DNA from: Pseudolysinimonas_A sp039912695
Lineage (GTDB): Bacteria > Actinomycetota > Actinomycetes > Actinomycetales > Microbacteriaceae
Direction: 5' to 3'
NCBI RefSeq assembly: GCF_039912695.1
Contig: NZ_JBDSPJ010000010.1
Span: 1-64,000 of the forward strand
DNA: 64,000 bases
Position 1 is the first letter of the stretch. Each line of letters opens with the position of its first letter. This document shows, one piece after another, positions 32,892-41,310 of the stretch. Position numbers and translations under genes: made by a program. The notes under the pieces were generated by a model, which saw nothing but the letters and a program-made list of their open reading frames with translations, was not told where the DNA came from and made no database searches.

Positions 32892-34850
32892 ATGAACGCC
32901 ATCGACAACCTGATGCACGAAGATCGCCGTTTTCCCCCGACTGCGGCATTCACCTCGAACGCGGTCGCGACCCCGGCCCTCTACCGCGAAGCAGCGGCTG
33001 ACCGTCTCCAGTTCTGGGCCGACCAGTCTCGCCGCCTGCTGCACTGGCACACGCCGTTCACTCAGACGCTCGACTGGTCGAAGGCGCCGGTCGCGTCGTG
33101 GTTCGGCGACGGAAAGCTGAACGTCGCCTACAACTGCCTCGATCGACACGTGCTCGCCGGCAACGGCGACCGAGTCGCGTTCCACTGGGAGGGTGAACCC
33201 GGCGACACCCGCACGATCACCTATGCCCAGTTGACGGCCGACGTGAAGCGTGCCGCCAACGTGCTCGCCGCCCTCGGAGTCGGGCAGGGTGACCGGGTCG
33301 CGATCTATCTGCCCGGCATCCCGGAAGCGGTCGTCGCGATGCTGGCTGTCGCCCGCCTCGGCGCCGTGCACTCGGTGGTGTTCGGTGGATTCAGCGCCGA
33401 CTCGCTGCGCGCCCGCATCGATGATGCGCAGGCGAAAGTTGTCATCACGGCCGACGGGGGCTGGCGCAAAGGGAAGGTCTTCCCACTCAAGGCGACCGTC
33501 GACGCCGCCGTCAGCGGCACCTCGCCCGTCGAGCACGTGCTGGTCGTCAAGCGCGGCGACAACGAGGTCGAATGGACCGACCGGGATGTCTGGTGGCACG
33601 ACGCCCTCGCCGCGGCGAGCGCCGAGCACGAGGCCGAAGGGTTCGACGCCGAGAACCCACTCTTCATCCTGTATACCTCGGGAACCACCGGCAAGCCGAA
33701 AGGCATTCTGCACACCTCCGGCGGCTACCTGACCCAGGTTGCATTCACCCACGAGAACGTGTTCGACCTACATGCCGACACCGACGTCTACTGGTGCACG
33801 GCGGATGTCGGCTGGGTAACGGGCCACAGCTACGTCGTTTACGGTCCACTCGCGAACGGTGCGACCTCGGTCATGTACGAGGGAACCCCCGACACCCCGC
33901 ATCCCGGTCGCTGGTGGGAGTTGATTGAGAAGTATCGGGTCTCGATCTTCTACACGGCGCCCACCGCCATCCGGTCGTTCATGAAACTGGGCGGCGCGAT
34001 TCCGGCGAAATTCGACCTCACCTCACTCCGCGTCCTCGGCAGCGTCGGGGAGCCGATCAATCCCGAGGCTTGGGTCTGGTACCGCGACATCATCGGCGGC
34101 GGCACCACCCCGATCGTCGACACCTGGTGGCAGACCGAAACCGGCGCCATCATGGTCAGCGCGCTACCCGGCATCACGACCCTCAAACCCGGGTCTGCGC
34201 AGGTGGCGATGCCCGGCATCTCGATCGGAATCGTGGATGACGACGGCACCCCGGTCGGCAAAGACGAGGGCGGACTGCTGGTTGTCACCGAACCGTGGCC
34301 GGCGATGCTGCGCGGCATCTGGGGCGACATGGATCGTTACGCCGAGACGTACTGGTCGAAATTCGCCGAGCAGGGGTATTACCTCGCGGGCGACGGGGCG
34401 CGGTTCGACCAGGACGGCGACCTGTGGCTGCTCGGCCGAGTCGACGACGTCATGAACGTCTCGGGCCACCGGCTCTCGACGGCTGAGATCGAGTCGGCTC
34501 TGGTCGGGCATCCTGCCGTCGCCGAAGCGGCCGTGGTCGGTGCCCACGACGACACCACCGGTCAAGCGGTGGTCGCCTTCGTCATCCTGCGGGCGGAGTA
34601 CGCCGAACTTGAGAACGCGTCCGCCGAACTGCGTGCACACGTCGCCGCGAGCATCGGTGCGATCGCGCGGCCGCGACAGCTGTTCGTGGTCGCCGAATTG
34701 CCGAAGACGCGGTCGGGCAAGATCATGCGCCGTCTGCTGCGGGATGTTGCCGAAGGCCGTGACATTGGCGACACGACGACTCTCGCCGATGCCACCGTCA
34801 TGTCGCTGATCGCCGACAAGTACGCCGCCGCCCCGTCAACCGAAGACTGA
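32892..34850 (+). CDS. acs: acetyl-CoA synthetase
   Basis: This 652-residue AMP-forming ligase activates acetate to acetyl-CoA. It has the adenylate motif YTSGTTGKPKG near residue 265, the WWQTETG motif, the hinge GRVDDVMNVSGHRLST and the C-terminal TRSGKIMRR whose lysine makes the adenylate and is the acetylation site in known enzymes. Length and the N-terminal RLQFWADQSRRLLHW domain match AcsA. GGAGGG precedes the ATG by nine bases. It stands alone between the Tad cluster and ridA, as in other actinobacteria. Confidence 0.96.
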   Translation: MNAIDNLMHEDRRFPPTAAFTSNAVATPALYREAAADRLQFWADQSRRLLHWHTPFTQTLDWSKAPVASWFGDGKLNVAYNCLDRHVLAGNGDRVAFHWEGEPGDTRTITYAQLTADVKRAANVLAALGVGQGDRVAIYLPGIPEAVVAMLAVARLGAVHSVVFGGFSADSLRARIDDAQAKVVITADGGWRKGKVFPLKATVDAAVSGTSPVEHVLVVKRGDNEVEWTDRDVWWHDALAAASAEHEAEGFDAENPLFILYTSGTTGKPKGILHTSGGYLTQVAFTHENVFDLHADTDVYWCTADVGWVTGHSYVVYGPLANGATSVMYEGTPDTPHPGRWWELIEKYRVSIFYTAPTAIRSFMKLGGAIPAKFDLTSLRVLGSVGEPINPEAWVWYRDIIGGGTTPIVDTWWQTETGAIMVSALPGITTLKPGSAQVAMPGISIGIVDDDGTPVGKDEGGLLVVTEPWPAMLRGIWGDMDRYAETYWSKFAEQGYYLAGDGARFDQDGDLWLLGRVDDVMNVSGHRLSTAEIESALVGHPAVAEAAVVGAHDDTTGQAVVAFVILRAEYAELENASAELRAHVAASIGAIARPRQLFVVAELPKTRSGKIMRRLLRDVAEGRDIGDTTTLADATVMSLIADKYAAAPSTED

Positions 34851-34875
34851 GTGGTCGCAGCGGGCTTGAAGGAGG

Positions 34876-35337
34876 TCAGGCGAACTCGAGGATGAGCTCG
34901 ATCTCGACCGGCGAGTCGAGGGGGAGCTCGGCGACGCCAACGGCACTGCGGGCGTGACGCCCGGCCTCGCCGAAGATCTCACCCAGAAGTTCCGAGCCGC
35001 CGTTGGCGACCTTCGCCTGTTCGGTGAATCCGGGTGCCGAGTTCACGAACACCACCGCTTTGACCACCCGGGTGACGCGGTCGAGCGAACCAATCGCCTC
35101 GGCAGCCGCGGCGAGCGCGTTCAACGCACACTGGCGGGCGAGCTTCGCGGCATCCTCGACGGTGACCGTCGCTCCCACCTTGCCGGTCGCCGACAACACG
35201 CCATCGACGAAGGGAAGCTGGCCGGCCGTGAAGACCAGGTTGCCGGTCACGACCGCAGGAACGTAGGCGGCGAGGGCCTTTACGACCGCAGGTAGCTCGA
35301 GTCCTAGCTCAGCAAGCCGCGCGGCGATCGCACTCAT
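34876..35337 (-). CDS. RidA-family protein
   Basis: This 153-residue YjgF/YER057c/UK114-family protein probably deaminates reactive enamine/imine intermediates. The ATG at 35337 (MSAIAARLAELGLELP) overlaps the stop of a small upstream gene. Family features include VPAVVTGNLVFTAGQLPFVD and ALAAAAEAIGSLDRVTRVVK. The canonical arginine for 2-aminoacrylate binding (in GEIFGEAGRHARSAVGVAEL) appears as Arg before SAVGV. The place next to a class A PBP matches Rv3678c in mycobacteria, by memory. Confidence 0.88.
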   Translation of the reverse strand: MSAIAARLAELGLELPAVVKALAAYVPAVVTGNLVFTAGQLPFVDGVLSATGKVGATVTVEDAAKLARQCALNALAAAAEAIGSLDRVTRVVKAVVFVNSAPGFTEQAKVANGGSELLGEIFGEAGRHARSAVGVAELPLDSPVEIELILEFA

Positions 35338-35495
35338 TCGGATGCCTCGATGGGCCTCTTGAGGTAGGCGACGAGTCCGCCCTCGGGTCCGGTCACGATC
35401 TGAACGAGTTCCCAGCCCTGCACTCCCCAGGTGTTCAGGATCGCCGTGGTGTTGTGAATCAGAAGGGGTGTTGTGACGTACTCCCAGGTGCGCAT
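35334..35495 (-). CDS. DUF4177-like small protein (53 aa)
   Basis: A 53-codon frame reads MRTWEYVTTPLLIHNTTAIL, then NTWGVQGWELVQIVTGPEG and ends in YLKRPIEASE. The WEYVT...LN.WG..GWELVQIV pattern is that of DUF4177 proteins, small beta-sheet proteins of unknown role. Its TGA overlaps the ridA ATG (GAATGAG), so the two are coupled. The product is too short for usual length filters but is well supported by pattern and junction. Confidence 0.8.
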   Translation of the reverse strand: MRTWEYVTTPLLIHNTTAILNTWGVQGWELVQIVTGPEGGLVAYLKRPIEASE

Positions 35496-35546
35496 TGCAG
35501 GCATCCATTCAGGTTCGGGCGGGGACCCATCGCGTACCCTGAGCCT

Positions 35547-38180
35547 ATGCCTGCGCAGAAATCAACGGCCACCAGTCTGTTCTTCGGCGTCTTGGGGACC
35601 CTCGGCTTTAGCGCCCTCGCCGGTCTCCTGGTCACCGTTTTGGTCGCCCCCGCCATTGCCGTCTCTGGCGTCGCCGCCAATAACACTGTCGGCATTTTCA
35701 ACAGCCTGCCCGAGTACATCAAGCTCGACTCGGGCAGCCAGCAGAACACGATCGCGGTTGTCGATCCGGCCCACCCCGACCTCACCGACCCCGAACACTT
35801 CAGAGACGTCGCGGTGATCTATAAGCAGAACCGTGAAGAGATTCCGCTCGACCAGATCAGCCCGTACCTGCAGTGCGCCGCGATCGCCGGAGAAGACCGC
35901 CGCTTCTATTCACACGGTGGCGTCGACGTGCCCTCGCTGATTCGCGCGGCTGTCGGTCAGGTTACGCATTCCGGCGACTCGGGCGCTTCCACTCTGAGCA
36001 TGCAAACGGTGCGCAACATCCTGCAACAGCAGGCTCTCAACGACCCCACGATGAGCGAAGACGCGAAGAAGGCGGAGATCGCCAAGTCGCTGGCCCCGAC
36101 GCTCGACCGCAAGCTCAAGGAGATGAAGCTCGCGATCGGTCTTGAGAAGAACTACTCGAAAGACGAGATCCTCCAGGGCTACCTCAACATCGCCGGCTTC
36201 GGTGGTAACACCTACGGGGTGCAGGCGGCGGCGCAGCAATACTTCTCGAAGAGTGCCGCGGACTTGACGATCGCCGAAGCCGCGAGCCTCATTGCGATCG
36301 TGCAGTACCCGAACCTCCGCGACCTCAGCGACCCCTCGCACTACGCGGCCAACACGGAACGCCGGGATGTCATTCTCACGGCGATGGCGCAGTGGGGGAC
36401 GACCGGCGACACGGGCTGCATCACCAAGGCCGAGCGCGACGAAGCCATCGCGACGCCGGTGGATACCGCCTTCGTTGTTCCCGCGCCCCCGTCAGTCGGC
36501 TGCACGAATGCCGACCCCGGTTACGGCTTTGTCTGCGACTACGCCAAGCGAGTTGTGCCGCAGCTAGCTGCCCTCGGAAACACCCCTGCTGAGCGCTCTG
36601 CGGCCTGGGACCGAGGCGGGTACAAGCTGGTTCTGACCATCAACCCGACGTTGCAAGACGCCGCCGTGAGTACCGCCAGCGAATGGGCACCGAAGGACGA
36701 GGACCGATTCTCGCTGGGTGCCGCGGCGGTGTCCGTCGAGGTCGGCACCGGCAACATCCTCGTGATGGCTCTGAATAAGGACTTCAACGAGTCCCTTAAC
36801 CCGCCGACCACGAGCACCGCCGTCAACTACGCGGTTGATTTCGCACACGGTGGTTCTCAGGGTTTCCAGCCGGGATCGACCTACAAGCCGTACGTCCTGC
36901 TGGCATTCCTCGCCGCCGGACACGGTCTCGGGGAGGCGTTCAACGCCGGGATTCTTGAGACCAACCAGGCCGAATACGGCGATTCCTGCGCTCCCGAGAC
37001 CTTCGACGGCAAGGTCATCGGTCCGCCCTGGGGTGGCAAGTACACCTTCCACAACGACGCTAACGAGATGGGCTCGTTCACCGTCACGAGAGGCACGGCC
37101 GGCTCGGTCAACTCGGTCTTCCTCCAGATGGCCAAAGAGATCGACCAGTGCGACATCCGAAAGGTCGCGGAGTCGCTTGGCGTGCACAACGCGAACGGCA
37201 CGGACGAGCTCTCGACTCGGCCCTCGTGCGCCATCGGTGGTTGTGAGAACAACCTCGCCCCCCTCACCCAGGCGGCCGGGTTCGCGGCAATCGCTGGCGG
37301 CGGCGTCTACTGCGCGCCGATCATGATTGCCCAGGTGATCGTCGTCCAAACCGGCGATCCACTCCCTGGCGAGAGCCCCAACTGCGCCCAGTCCGCCATG
37401 GTGTCGCCGAGCGTGGCAAACACGGCTGCGTACGCCATGGAAGGCGTCATGAACGGCGGCACCGGTAGCGTGTCGAACCCTCGTGACGGCACGCCCTACA
37501 TCGGCAAGACCGGCACAACTGACAAGTCCGTTCACACCTGGATGGTGGGTTCGTCGACCCGCGTTGCCACCGCGGTCTGGGTCGGAAACATCACCGGCAA
37601 CCAGGCACTGCGCAATATCAAGGTCCTCGGGCAGCAGGCGGGCACGTTGCGGCACCGAATCTTCAAGCCGATTGCTATCGAGATCGACAAAATCTATCCC
37701 GGTGGCGCCTTCCCAGCCCCCGATCCGGCGCTGCTCATCGGCAACCCCATCGAGGTGCCCAACGTCGTCGGGTTGACGCCCGAAGCCGCGAAGGAATCGA
37801 TCGAGACCGTCTCCGAACTCGTCTACGAAGACGGCGGCACGGTCGACTCCGACCTTCCGCTCGGAGTCGTCGCGTCGACCGACCCGGCGGTCGGAAGCTC
37901 GGTGCCGAGGGGCACGACGATTCGCGTCTACACCAGCAACCATCTCGCGGTGCCGGTGCCCAATGTCGTGGGGATGCAACACGCGGCGGCGAAGACCAAC
38001 CTGGAAGCAGCCCACTACACGGTGACGCAGATCTGCATCAGTGATGCCGACCTTGGCGGCAATCCGGCTCCGCCACCAGGCCAGGTGGTGTCTCAAGATC
38101 CCGCTGCAGGTACCTTCCGCAATCCGGCGACCACGACGGTAACGATCAAGTGGTACCAACCGGTCATCTGTACACCGTGA
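35547..38180 (+). CDS. ponA: class A penicillin-binding protein with two PASTA domains
   Basis: This 877-residue bifunctional peptidoglycan synthase has one N-terminal membrane helix (TLGFSALAGLLVTVLVAPAI), a GT51 transglycosylase domain (GEDRRFYSHGGVD, NIAGFGGNTYGVQAAAQQYF), a transpeptidase domain with GSTYKPY (SxxK), SVNSVF (SxN) and GKTGTTDKS (KTG), and two PASTA repeats (VPNVVGLTPEAAKE and VPNVVGMQHAAAKT). PASTA domains usually bind peptidoglycan or muropeptides. It corresponds in context to mycobacterial PonA2. The phosphoesterase gene downstream overlaps by 4 bp. Confidence 0.95.
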   Translation: MPAQKSTATSLFFGVLGTLGFSALAGLLVTVLVAPAIAVSGVAANNTVGIFNSLPEYIKLDSGSQQNTIAVVDPAHPDLTDPEHFRDVAVIYKQNREEIPLDQISPYLQCAAIAGEDRRFYSHGGVDVPSLIRAAVGQVTHSGDSGASTLSMQTVRNILQQQALNDPTMSEDAKKAEIAKSLAPTLDRKLKEMKLAIGLEKNYSKDEILQGYLNIAGFGGNTYGVQAAAQQYFSKSAADLTIAEAASLIAIVQYPNLRDLSDPSHYAANTERRDVILTAMAQWGTTGDTGCITKAERDEAIATPVDTAFVVPAPPSVGCTNADPGYGFVCDYAKRVVPQLAALGNTPAERSAAWDRGGYKLVLTINPTLQDAAVSTASEWAPKDEDRFSLGAAAVSVEVGTGNILVMALNKDFNESLNPPTTSTAVNYAVDFAHGGSQGFQPGSTYKPYVLLAFLAAGHGLGEAFNAGILETNQAEYGDSCAPETFDGKVIGPPWGGKYTFHNDANEMGSFTVTRGTAGSVNSVFLQMAKEIDQCDIRKVAESLGVHNANGTDELSTRPSCAIGGCENNLAPLTQAAGFAAIAGGGVYCAPIMIAQVIVVQTGDPLPGESPNCAQSAMVSPSVANTAAYAMEGVMNGGTGSVSNPRDGTPYIGKTGTTDKSVHTWMVGSSTRVATAVWVGNITGNQALRNIKVLGQQAGTLRHRIFKPIAIEIDKIYPGGAFPAPDPALLIGNPIEVPNVVGLTPEAAKESIETVSELVYEDGGTVDSDLPLGVVASTDPAVGSSVPRGTTIRVYTSNHLAVPVPNVVGMQHAAAKTNLEAAHYTVTQICISDADLGGNPAPPPGQVVSQDPAAGTFRNPATTTVTIKWYQPVICTP

Positions 38181-39121
38181 CCCCCGGCCGATCCGCGGCC
38201 ACCGCCTTCGGAGCGGCAGCCGCGGTCGGCGTGGGCGTCCTCGCCTGGGGCGTTCTGGTCGAACGAACTGCATTCACGGTTCGGCACGAGATGTTGCCGA
38301 TTTTGCGGCCCGGTTCCCGGCCGCTGACGATCCTCCAGCTCAGCGACCTACACATGGCGCCGTGGCAGCGATCGAAACAAGACTTCGTGCGTTCGCTGGT
38401 GCGCTACGAACCCGACCTGATCGTCGACACCGGTGACGACCTGGGCCATCGCGACGGACTGGTCGGCATCCGGCGAGCCTACGAGCCGTTCGCCGGGATC
38501 CCGGGCGTCTTCGTTCACGGATCGAACGACTACTTCGGCCCGGTTTTCAAGAACCCGCTACGGTACTTCACCGGGCCATCGAAACGCCCGGGTCATGCGG
38601 AGCGACTCGACACCGGAGCTCTCGACCGGTTTCTCGTCAACGATCTGGGCTGGCTCAACCTGACCCACACGGCTCGCGCTCTCGCGACCCGTGGGCATCT
38701 GCTCGAACTGTTCGGCACCGCCGACGCACATCGCGGCTGGGACCGATTGGACGCGCTCCCCGGCGCGATCGAAGCGATGCGCGAGAGCGTGGATGCGGAC
38801 GGCGAGAGCGTCGTGCGGCTCGGAGTGACCCATGCCCCGTACCGCCGGGTGCTCGACGCTTTCGCCACTCAGGGGGCCGACCTCATCCTCGCCGGCCACA
38901 CGCACGGCGGGCAGGTTCGTCTTCCCGGACTATCTGCGCTGGTGACCAATTGCGACATTCCACGGAGTCAAGCGCAGGGTCTGTCGGTGTGGCGGGCGGC
39001 CCGTCATTCTGCGCTGCTCAACGTGTCCGCGGGACTGGGTACATCGATCTTCGCGCCCGTTCGCGTGGCCTGCCCGCCCGAAGCCGTGGTGCTCACTCTG
39101 GTTCCTGTCGGCTATCCTTGA
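38177..39121 (+). CDS. membrane-anchored metallophosphoesterase
   Basis: From GTG 38177, overlapping the PBP stop (GTGA), this is 314 residues. One N-terminal helix (FGAAAAVGVGVLAWGVLVE) precedes a calcineurin-like domain with ILQLSDLHM (D-x-H), VDTGDDLGH (GDxx), VHGSNDY (GN[DH]-like, with Ser-Asn-Asp) and LAGHTHGGQ (GHxH). The metal ligands are complete. Homologues accompany ponA in actinobacteria (Rv3683 by memory) and may process cell-wall or lipid phosphates. Confidence 0.92.
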   Translation: MTPGRSAATAFGAAAAVGVGVLAWGVLVERTAFTVRHEMLPILRPGSRPLTILQLSDLHMAPWQRSKQDFVRSLVRYEPDLIVDTGDDLGHRDGLVGIRRAYEPFAGIPGVFVHGSNDYFGPVFKNPLRYFTGPSKRPGHAERLDTGALDRFLVNDLGWLNLTHTARALATRGHLLELFGTADAHRGWDRLDALPGAIEAMRESVDADGESVVRLGVTHAPYRRVLDAFATQGADLILAGHTHGGQVRLPGLSALVTNCDIPRSQAQGLSVWRAARHSALLNVSAGLGTSIFAPVRVACPPEAVVLTLVPVGYP

Positions 39122-39159
39122 CAAGTTGTTCTGCCGCGCGATTTCACGGCAGCGAACAG

Positions 39160-39233
39160 CGGGGTATGGCGCAGTTTGGTAGCGCGCGTCGTTCGGGACG
39201 ACGAGGCCGCAGGTTCAAATCCTGTTACCCCGA
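39160..39233 (+). tRNA. tRNA-Pro (CGG)
   Basis: Acceptor CGGGGTA pairs with TACCCCG, the D arm is GCGCAGTTTGGTAGCGC, the anticodon arm CGTCG-TTCGGGA-CGACG gives CGG, and the T arm is GCAGGTTCAAATCCTGT. CCA is not encoded. A strong palindromic terminator follows three bases later. Confidence 0.95.
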
Positions 39234-39236
39234 CGC

Positions 39237-39273
39237 AATGTAAAAGGGCCGCCCTGGGCGGCCATTTTACATT
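39237..39273. terminator. terminator after tRNA-Pro
   Basis: AATGTAAAA-G-GGCCGCC and GGCGGCC-ATTTTACATT form a long hairpin with a short CT loop and T/A-rich ends, so it can terminate on either strand. Confidence 0.85.
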
Positions 39274-39308
39274 GCTCGTGTGTATCAACCAGGCCCCGCC
39301 GCCGCGTT

Positions 39309-39388
39309 CCGACGCAGCGCGAAGCGCTGTGTCGGCGCTTCGGTGGGCGTACCCACGAACTCAGCGGAATCGCAAACCGCGATTCCGC
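39309..39388. repeat. cluster of three successive hairpins upstream of lsr2
   Basis: Three inverted repeats stand in a row: CCGACGCAGCGC-GAA-GCGCTGTGTCGG (39309-39335), GTGGG-CGTA-CCCAC (39343-39356) and GCGGAATCGC-AAACC-GCGATTCCGC (39364-39388, perfect). They lie between the tRNA-Pro terminator and the lsr2 promoter. They may be a structured small RNA, a palindromic element inserted next to the tRNA, or multiple protein sites. Confidence 0.5.
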
Positions 39389-39419
39389 GACCGGTTAGCC
39401 CGACTTGGGGAAAATGTTT

Positions 39420-39447
39420 TTGCCTCTCAGCATTGTGACTCTAAAAT
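39420..39447 (+). promoter_or_regulatory. lsr2 promoter
   Basis: TTGCCT (39420-39425), a 16-bp spacer and TAAAAT (39442-39447) make a good housekeeping promoter. Transcription would begin near 39454, about 30 bases before the lsr2 ATG. Confidence 0.6.
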
Positions 39448-39484
39448 GGCTCAAGGTCGGGGAATCCAAAGACGGGGAATATCA

Positions 39485-39817
39485 ATGAAAAAGCAGATCA
39501 CACAACTGGTCGATGACCTCGACGGCACTGTCCTCGAGCACGGCGGCACGACCATCAGGTTTTCCCTCGAGGGGCGCTCGTACGAGATCGACCTGTCGTC
39601 GGACAACGCCGACAAGTTCCGCCGCGCCATGGCGCCGTTCATCGCCGCCGGGCGCGCAACTGCCGGTCGCACCACGTCAGGCGTTCGCCGCCCCTCACGC
39701 AACGCGAGCGGCGAACTCGCCGCGATCCGCAGTTGGGCGCAGTCGCACGGCTTTACCGTCGGCGACCGTGGTCGCATTTCGGCCGAGGTCCGCGACGCTT
39801 ACGAACGCGCGCACTGA
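39485..39817 (+). CDS. lsr2: Lsr2 nucleoid-associated protein
   Basis: This 110-residue protein is the actinobacterial H-NS analogue that silences AT-rich and foreign DNA. The N-terminal dimerisation domain has TQLVDDLDGT and IRFSLEGRSYEIDLSSDNA; the C-terminal DNA-binding domain has IRSWAQSHGF and the AT-hook-like RGR in VGDRGRISAEV. Length is typical. The stop codon lies inside an 18-bp tandem duplication. A TAAAAT promoter is placed about 40 bp upstream. Confidence 0.94.
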   Translation: MKKQITQLVDDLDGTVLEHGGTTIRFSLEGRSYEIDLSSDNADKFRRAMAPFIAAGRATAGRTTSGVRRPSRNASGELAAIRSWAQSHGFTVGDRGRISAEVRDAYERAH

Positions 39818-39846
39818 TCTTCAGGTACGCACTGATCTTCAGGTAC
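39811..39846. repeat. 18-bp tandem duplication spanning the lsr2 stop codon
   Basis: GCACTGATCTTCAGGTAC occurs twice without a gap (39811-39828 and 39829-39846), followed by a diverged third tail, GGTCCTCAGGTAG. The first copy contains the lsr2 TGA. Confidence 0.95.
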
Positions 39847-39869
39847 TGGTCCTCAGGTAGTGCAGCCCG

Positions 39870-40550
39870 TTAGGTGAAGTCGGCGTCCGGCGCGGACTTG
39901 GCGCTGAAGTCATACTTGGGTCGGCGTCCCCGGTTGAGCACTCCGCCGCTTTCCTCCAGGTAGCAGGAACCACACAGCGACTCGTAGCCGACGTGCCCCT
40001 GCCGGCCCGAGCTGGCATCGATCGCGACCTGGTCGCCGTCGAAAACGAAGACACCGTCGATCGTGCGGGCGTTGAAAATCGCTTTGCGCCCGCACCGACA
40101 AATCGTCTTGAGTTCTTCGAGCGAATGGGCGACCTCGAGCAGTCGCCTACTGCCCGGGAAGGCCACGGTCTGGAAGTCGGTGCGGATGCCGTAAGCCAGC
40201 ACCGGCACGTCCTCGTCGATGGCGATTCGGAACAGGTCGTCGACCTGGGTCTCACTGAAGAACTGCGCTTCGTCGATCAGGAGGCACGCGACGTCGCGTC
40301 CCGTATCGCGAATCACCGACTCGCGACGTGCCATGAATGCCGCGAGCACGTCTTCATCCGGGGCGACAGTGAAATCCACCGAACGTTGCACGCCCAGCCG
40401 CGAGACAATCGACGCCTCGCCTTTCGAGTCGACGGCGGGCTTGGCGAGCAGCACGTGCTGGCCGCGCTCCTCGTAGTTGTAGGCGGCTTGCAGGAGCGCC
40501 GTGCTCTTGCCGGAGTTCATCGCGCCGTAGCGGAAATATAGTTTTGCCAT
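39870..40550 (-). CDS. tdk: thymidine kinase (TK2-like class II)
   Basis: This 226-residue enzyme phosphorylates thymidine for dTMP salvage. It has Walker A GAMNSGKSTALL (9-20), the LLIDEAQFF Walker B/base region, the DFQTVAFPGSRRLLEVA lasso-entry segment and two zinc CxxC-type pairs (CRCGRK and SLCGSCYL). It is full length for the bacterial class. It lies 15 bp after the LuxR-type response regulator on the same strand. Confidence 0.94.
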   Translation of the reverse strand: MAKLYFRYGAMNSGKSTALLQAAYNYEERGQHVLLAKPAVDSKGEASIVSRLGVQRSVDFTVAPDEDVLAAFMARRESVIRDTGRDVACLLIDEAQFFSETQVDDLFRIAIDEDVPVLAYGIRTDFQTVAFPGSRRLLEVAHSLEELKTICRCGRKAIFNARTIDGVFVFDGDQVAIDASSGRQGHVGYESLCGSCYLEESGGVLNRGRRPKYDFSAKSAPDADFT

Positions 40551-40565
40551 GTCGTTAGGAGCACA

Positions 40566-41270
40566 TTATTCGAGATACCCGTCTTCGGCGGCGCGGCGGA
40601 TCAGATCCGCTTTCTTGCTCGCGGGACGGTTGACTCGGGCGTACTTCTCGCGCACCCGTCGCAGGTAGGTTTTGGCGGTCTCGTATTGCACGTTCATCTT
40701 CTCGGCGACTTCGACCGTACTCATTCCGGCGGTGTACAGGCGCAACGCGTCGGCTTCGCCGGGGCTGAGTTTGGGTCGGGATACCGCAGCCTCGGCAACA
40801 GAAACGGGCCGCAGAGGGCGGTCGGCTGATCCCGCCGGCATGCCCATCACGCGCCGCGCCGCATCCATGACGCTCTCCATGGAGAGGGACTTTGCGAGAA
40901 AGGCTGCGGCTCCCGCGGCCAGGGCACGTTCCCGTGCTTCTGAGGTGTCGACACTCGAGAGCACGATGACCTTCGCTCCGGCCGCACGGCACGTGCGAAC
41001 TCGAGCCTCGATCGAGACTGGTTCTTTCAACTGAAAGTCGATGAACACCAGCTCGGTCGGAAACGCGGGGCTGTGCACGAGTTGTAGCCAGGTTGGCGCC
41101 ATCACGACGACGGTGAAATCGGGCGCGTTCGCGGCCACCCAGCTATTCATGCTGTCGAGCAACACCTCGTGGTCGTCCAAGATGGCGAGCCGCACGGGGC
41201 TCGTGCGGGGGGCTGCAAGAGCACCCGATGCGCCCGGGATTGTCGAGACGGGACCCCCCAGCATGCTCAC
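40566..41270 (-). CDS. NarL/LuxR-type response regulator (orphan)
   Basis: The 234-residue protein has a receiver domain with the acidic pair Asp32/Asp33 (LDDHE), the phosphoacceptor Asp78 (VFIDFQL), Ser105 and Lys127 (FLAKS), then a LuxR helix-turn-helix (LSPGEADALRLYTAGMSTVE, KMNVQYETAKTYLRRVREKY). The receiver is complete and should be phosphorylated, but no histidine kinase is nearby. The exact start is uncertain because the first 20 residues are low complexity. It may share a transcript with tdk. Confidence 0.85.
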   Translation of the reverse strand: MSMLGGPVSTIPGASGALAAPRTSPVRLAILDDHEVLLDSMNSWVAANAPDFTVVVMAPTWLQLVHSPAFPTELVFIDFQLKEPVSIEARVRTCRAAGAKVIVLSSVDTSEARERALAAGAAAFLAKSLSMESVMDAARRVMGMPAGSADRPLRPVSVAEAAVSRPKLSPGEADALRLYTAGMSTVEVAEKMNVQYETAKTYLRRVREKYARVNRPASKKADLIRRAAEDGYLE

Positions 41271-41310
41271 CAGCTAACCCTACGTCTGTACCCCGGTCAC
41301 GGCACGGAGT

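Noticed and set aside
36564..38273. 569-residue minus-strand frame
   Set aside because: It is antisense to the penicillin-binding protein, with Arg/Gly/Val-rich composition typical of high-GC shadows.
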